Shown here in pieces: positions 61,827 through 64,000 of a DNA stretch of 64,000 nt (positions are counted from its first letter, which is position 1; every line of letters starts with the position of its first letter). The notes beneath the pieces were generated by a model. It saw only the letters and a program-made list of their open reading frames with translations. It had not been told where the DNA came from and searched no databases. This stretch comes from Streptomyces sp. NBC_01454 (GTDB taxonomy: Bacteria; Actinomycetota; Actinomycetes; Streptomycetales; Streptomycetaceae): positions 3,224,001-3,288,000 of the forward strand of contig NZ_CP109460.1 in NCBI RefSeq assembly GCF_036227565.1, written 5' to 3'. Both the position numbers and the translations under genes were made by a program.

Positions 61827-62581
61827 TCAGCGTTGCCGCTCCAGCGTGAGGACAGCGGCGGCGATTGACGTCATTCGATTCGGGCTGCACCGGGATCGGC
61901 GGAAGATGCGCCAGGACTTCAGTCGTGCGACGCCGCGCTCAACCGGGGCCCGGGCCGCGGACAGTGCACGGTTGACGGTTTGCTGGGTCGGTGTGAGCTC
62001 GCGGCCCGGCGGGCGTCTGAGGGGTGTCGTCACCCACGCGCCGGCTCCCATGTAGGCCCGGTCAGCGAGGACTGGGACGCCTTGGCGTTCGCAGATCCGG
62101 ATGATCCGGTGGTTGCGCGCTGCCGTCAGATCGTGGGCGCGGCCGGGCAGTGCGGGTGAGATTCACAGAAGTCGGCCGTCTGGATCGGTCACCAGCTGCA
62201 CGTTCACCCCGTGTCGGCGGTGCTTGTGGGAGTAGTCGGCCCGGCTGTCGCCGACCCGGTCGCACTCCGCGAGGGTGCCGTCCAGCAGGACGTAGTCGGG
62301 GTCCGCTTCGCGCAGGGCACGGAGCAGGCCGGGTGCGCGGTCGGCGAGCAGATTGACGAAACGACGGCGGCTGTGTAGGCGTGGGCGGTGCCCACCGAGA
62401 TGCCGAACCCGGCGGCGATCTGGGCGAGGGTGTCGTGCCGGCGCAGGTACACCAGGCCGACCAGCGCACTCTGATGCGGCGGGAGCTTGCAGCGGCGGTC
62501 ACCCTCGCGGGTGACGATGAGCATCGTGACCCACTCGACCAGGGCGTGAGGCAGGTCGAGTGCGGCAGAATACGGAACCAA
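61827..62581 (-). pseudogene. IS5-type transposase remnant
   Basis: The N-terminal part is read from about 62581 ([57 protein letters not shown]). The frame is then lost near 62357 and resumes shifted with the expected order ([40 protein letters not shown]). A TGA at 62160-62162 replaces an expected Trp. The end is intact (MGAGAWVTTPLRRPPGRELT, RAPVERGVARLKSWRIFRRS). Two lesions mean it is inactive. No terminal inverted repeats or target duplication could be found by eye. Confidence 0.8.
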
Positions 62582-62695
62582 CGCGGCTCCTGTGCCTGTG
62601 GGTTGAGACTTCGAACACCTCCCCCAACGGCACGGGAGCCCCGTGCATTTCGCACACCACCAGCGAAACCCGATCCGTGGCCGTGCTGAAAACGC

Positions 62696-63034
62696 TCACT
62701 GGTTGCCGGAGCCGTCGGGGCACACTACTTCGGCGGACACATGATCGGTACTCTTGCCGGAACTAAGATCCTTTCCCGCTGCGGACACCGAACTCTCACA
62801 TTCAAGTGTGGGCCTTACTGTTGCAGTAAAATTGACCAATCCGTTCTGTTTCACGTCCGCCGTCCCCTGCGCCAAGGTCCTTCCCCCTGTCGTGAACACA
62901 AAATGAGCCTTTCCGCCCGGCGTGAAGTCCTCACCATCAACTATGAGTGAAGTGACAGGATGACGGTGGGGGATTTCGACGGGGAGATCGTTGACGGCAT
63001 GGACGCCTCTGATCCGAGGGATGGGTTGGGTCAT
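62696..63034 (-). CDS. Small Ig-like hypothetical protein
   Basis: 112 residues from ATG 63034 (GAGG ~9-10 nt upstream). The sequence is Thr/Val/Ser-rich and beta-like (VTSLIVDGEDFTPGGKAHFV, FTTGGRTLAQGTADVKQNGL, VNFTATVRPTLECESSVSAA). This is compatible with one immunoglobulin-like domain with two cysteines. There is no signal peptide. GC is lower than the core. It sits between the transposase remnant and a degenerate stretch, so it is accessory. Function unknown. Confidence 0.6.
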   Translation of the reverse strand: MTQPIPRIRGVHAVNDLPVEIPHRHPVTSLIVDGEDFTPGGKAHFVFTTGGRTLAQGTADVKQNGLVNFTATVRPTLECESSVSAAGKDLSSGKSTDHVSAEVVCPDGSGNQ

Positions 63035-63774
63035 GTTGCGGTCCTCTGCGTCGGCTCACGTCTCCATGACCTGAGTGATGGAACCTTCGTTTCCAATGTG
63101 TGGCAAGTCCGGTATCACTGCAACCTGGGCGTAGGCACCTTCTGGTTCCGCTGACCGGAGGCCCAGTGACAGAGCCTCAGGACTCGGACACCGGGGAACT
63201 CGCCACTCGCCGACTGCGTGATTCGGCGGAACGTCACGGCCGAACCCGGGAGCACGGCACCCACTCGTGTGCTGAAGGCGCCGCGGACGGATCGCAACCA
63301 GTTGCGACCGTCCGCGGCCGATGCACAATAAGAGGCGATCTCTCAGTGGAGGGCGTGGGCGCGCTGACGCCAAGCAGTGGGCGGAGTCCGGAATTGTCAG
63401 AGTGAGCCGGGCACAGCGGCCGCCAGGGACGGGCCGCTCGCGGGCGGGGCCGTCGTGGCCACCGGCAACATGACCGGCCCGCTCGCCGCCCTGTCCCGCA
63501 ACGAGACGAACGAGCTCATCGAACGCGTCGGCGTCAGAGCCGAGGGTGCAGGGAGCTTGCTCAGTCGCGCTCCCTGCGAGCCGTTCGCATTGGCCATCCG
63601 GCAACTACGCCCAGGCCGCCGATGAGAATGGTTGGCAACGCGTCAGGCACCCAGAATCCTTAGTGGCTGTTGTCGTTCCGAATGTGAGGGCAGCGTTTTC
63701 GCTGGTCAGGCATAGCGTGGGTGACTCGGTGGAAGTGGTGGCATGTCGTGTCGTCGCTTTCCGGGAGGTTGCGG
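63035..63774. other. Degenerate region between mobile-DNA remnants
   Basis: 740 bp in which no gene is convincing. A stretch encoding ALSRNETNELIERVGVRAE in one frame near 63480-63540 reads like a decayed coding fragment but could not be assigned. Confidence 0.4.
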
Positions 63775-64000
63775 ATGCCGTCGGTCGTCGGACTGCTGGA
63801 ACGGCATGAGCTGGCCGCTCGCCGTCGAGTCGACGGGTTGCGTGAGGAAGCCGACCGCATCCAGGCGGAGCTGGCTGCGGCCGAGCGGGAGTGGGAGGAG
63901 TGGGCGATCGCCCGCAGGCGAGTGGGCACGGTCCTGGCTCCGGACGGCGGCAACATCGCTGATGAGGAGACCGCCTCCGGCCCGCGGGACACGGACGCGC
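63775..64000 (+). CDS. Coiled-coil protein cut by right edge
   Basis: ATG 63775 is 7 nt after GGGAGG and begins MPSVVGLLERHELAARRRVD, then a long alpha-helical, Glu/Arg/Ala-rich stretch (REEADRIQAELAAAEREWEE) predicted to be coiled-coil, ending in frame at the window edge. Similar streptomycete proteins continue into a C-terminal winged HTH and are found beside transposons, as here with the transposase remnant. This is from memory and not tested. Confidence 0.65.
   Translation, partial: MPSVVGLLERHELAARRRVDGLREEADRIQAELAAAEREWEEWAIARRRVGTVLAPDGGNIADEETASGPRDTDA

Noticed and set aside
63056..63604. A 182-codon reverse-strand frame near the right edge
   Set aside because: No ribosome-binding site, no family and conflicting short coding-like pieces on the other strand; treated as degenerate DNA.
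62696..63774. An integrase/attachment-site boundary of an integrative element
   Set aside because: No integrase, tRNA end or direct-repeat pair could be found by eye.

Overview
The window is a stretch of Streptomyces chromosome. It has very high GC, third-position GC bias, many GTG starts, 4-bp ATGA/GTGA translational overlaps, and actinomycete-specific families (mycothiol-type MDMPI/TIGR03084 domains, PrimPol fragment, DUF397/DUF5753/DUF6879 regulators, I36 inhibitor). From memory, the order dmdR1 - SIS protein - citrate synthase 2/pdxH - cinnamate:CoA ligase operon - serC matches the conserved core of the S. coelicolor chromosome (about SCO4410 down to SCO4366), with accessory insertions.

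Layout. 0-12.4 kb is a regulatory and envelope block: a Ser/Thr kinase cut by the left edge, small membrane and secreted proteins, an XRE/TPR regulator with a divergent small partner, a NarL-type two-component pair, a STAS anti-anti-sigma factor, an ECF sigma factor coupled to a zinc-finger/MDMPI fusion anti-sigma, then purU. 12.4-24 kb holds an ABC-type binding lipoprotein, a Pro/Gln-rich membrane protein, a long HTH regulator divergent from a PrimPol-like protein, an ABC exporter pair, an alpha/beta-hydrolase-fold protein without its nucleophile, and the iron regulator dmdR1. 24-30 kb holds a SIS protein, a PAS protein, pdxH, citrate synthase and RidA. 30-40.5 kb is one eight-gene reverse-strand operon: TIGR03084 protein, AtuA-like protein, acyl-CoA carboxylase beta and alpha, acyl-CoA dehydrogenase, CoA ligase, enoyl-CoA hydratase and a terminal TetR regulator. 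It reads as a CoA-dependent acid or isoprenoid degradation pathway.

40.5-53.3 kb is accessory: a GOLPH3-like protein, a DMT exporter divergent from a LysR regulator, and then a lower-GC island (about 45.4-51.7 kb) of small peptides and Scr1/Scr2-type regulators. In it, a DUF6879-DUF5753 module occurs twice and the second copy has lost its HTH. The island also has a frameshifted gene and a truncated LuxR remnant. Next is a gene made of two protein-identical 163-residue domains that differ only at synonymous sites. 53.3-61.3 kb returns to chromosomal genes: two FAD oxidoreductases, a WYL regulator, serC, an F420/PPOX-type protein and a secreted I36-type inhibitor. From 61.8 kb to the right edge is decayed mobile DNA: a doubly broken IS5-type transposase, a small Ig-like protein and the start of a coiled-coil protein.

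Strong hairpins separate most convergent units, and several short palindromes upstream of autonomous regulators look like operators. All functions are read from sequence motifs and remembered family features; no search was run.
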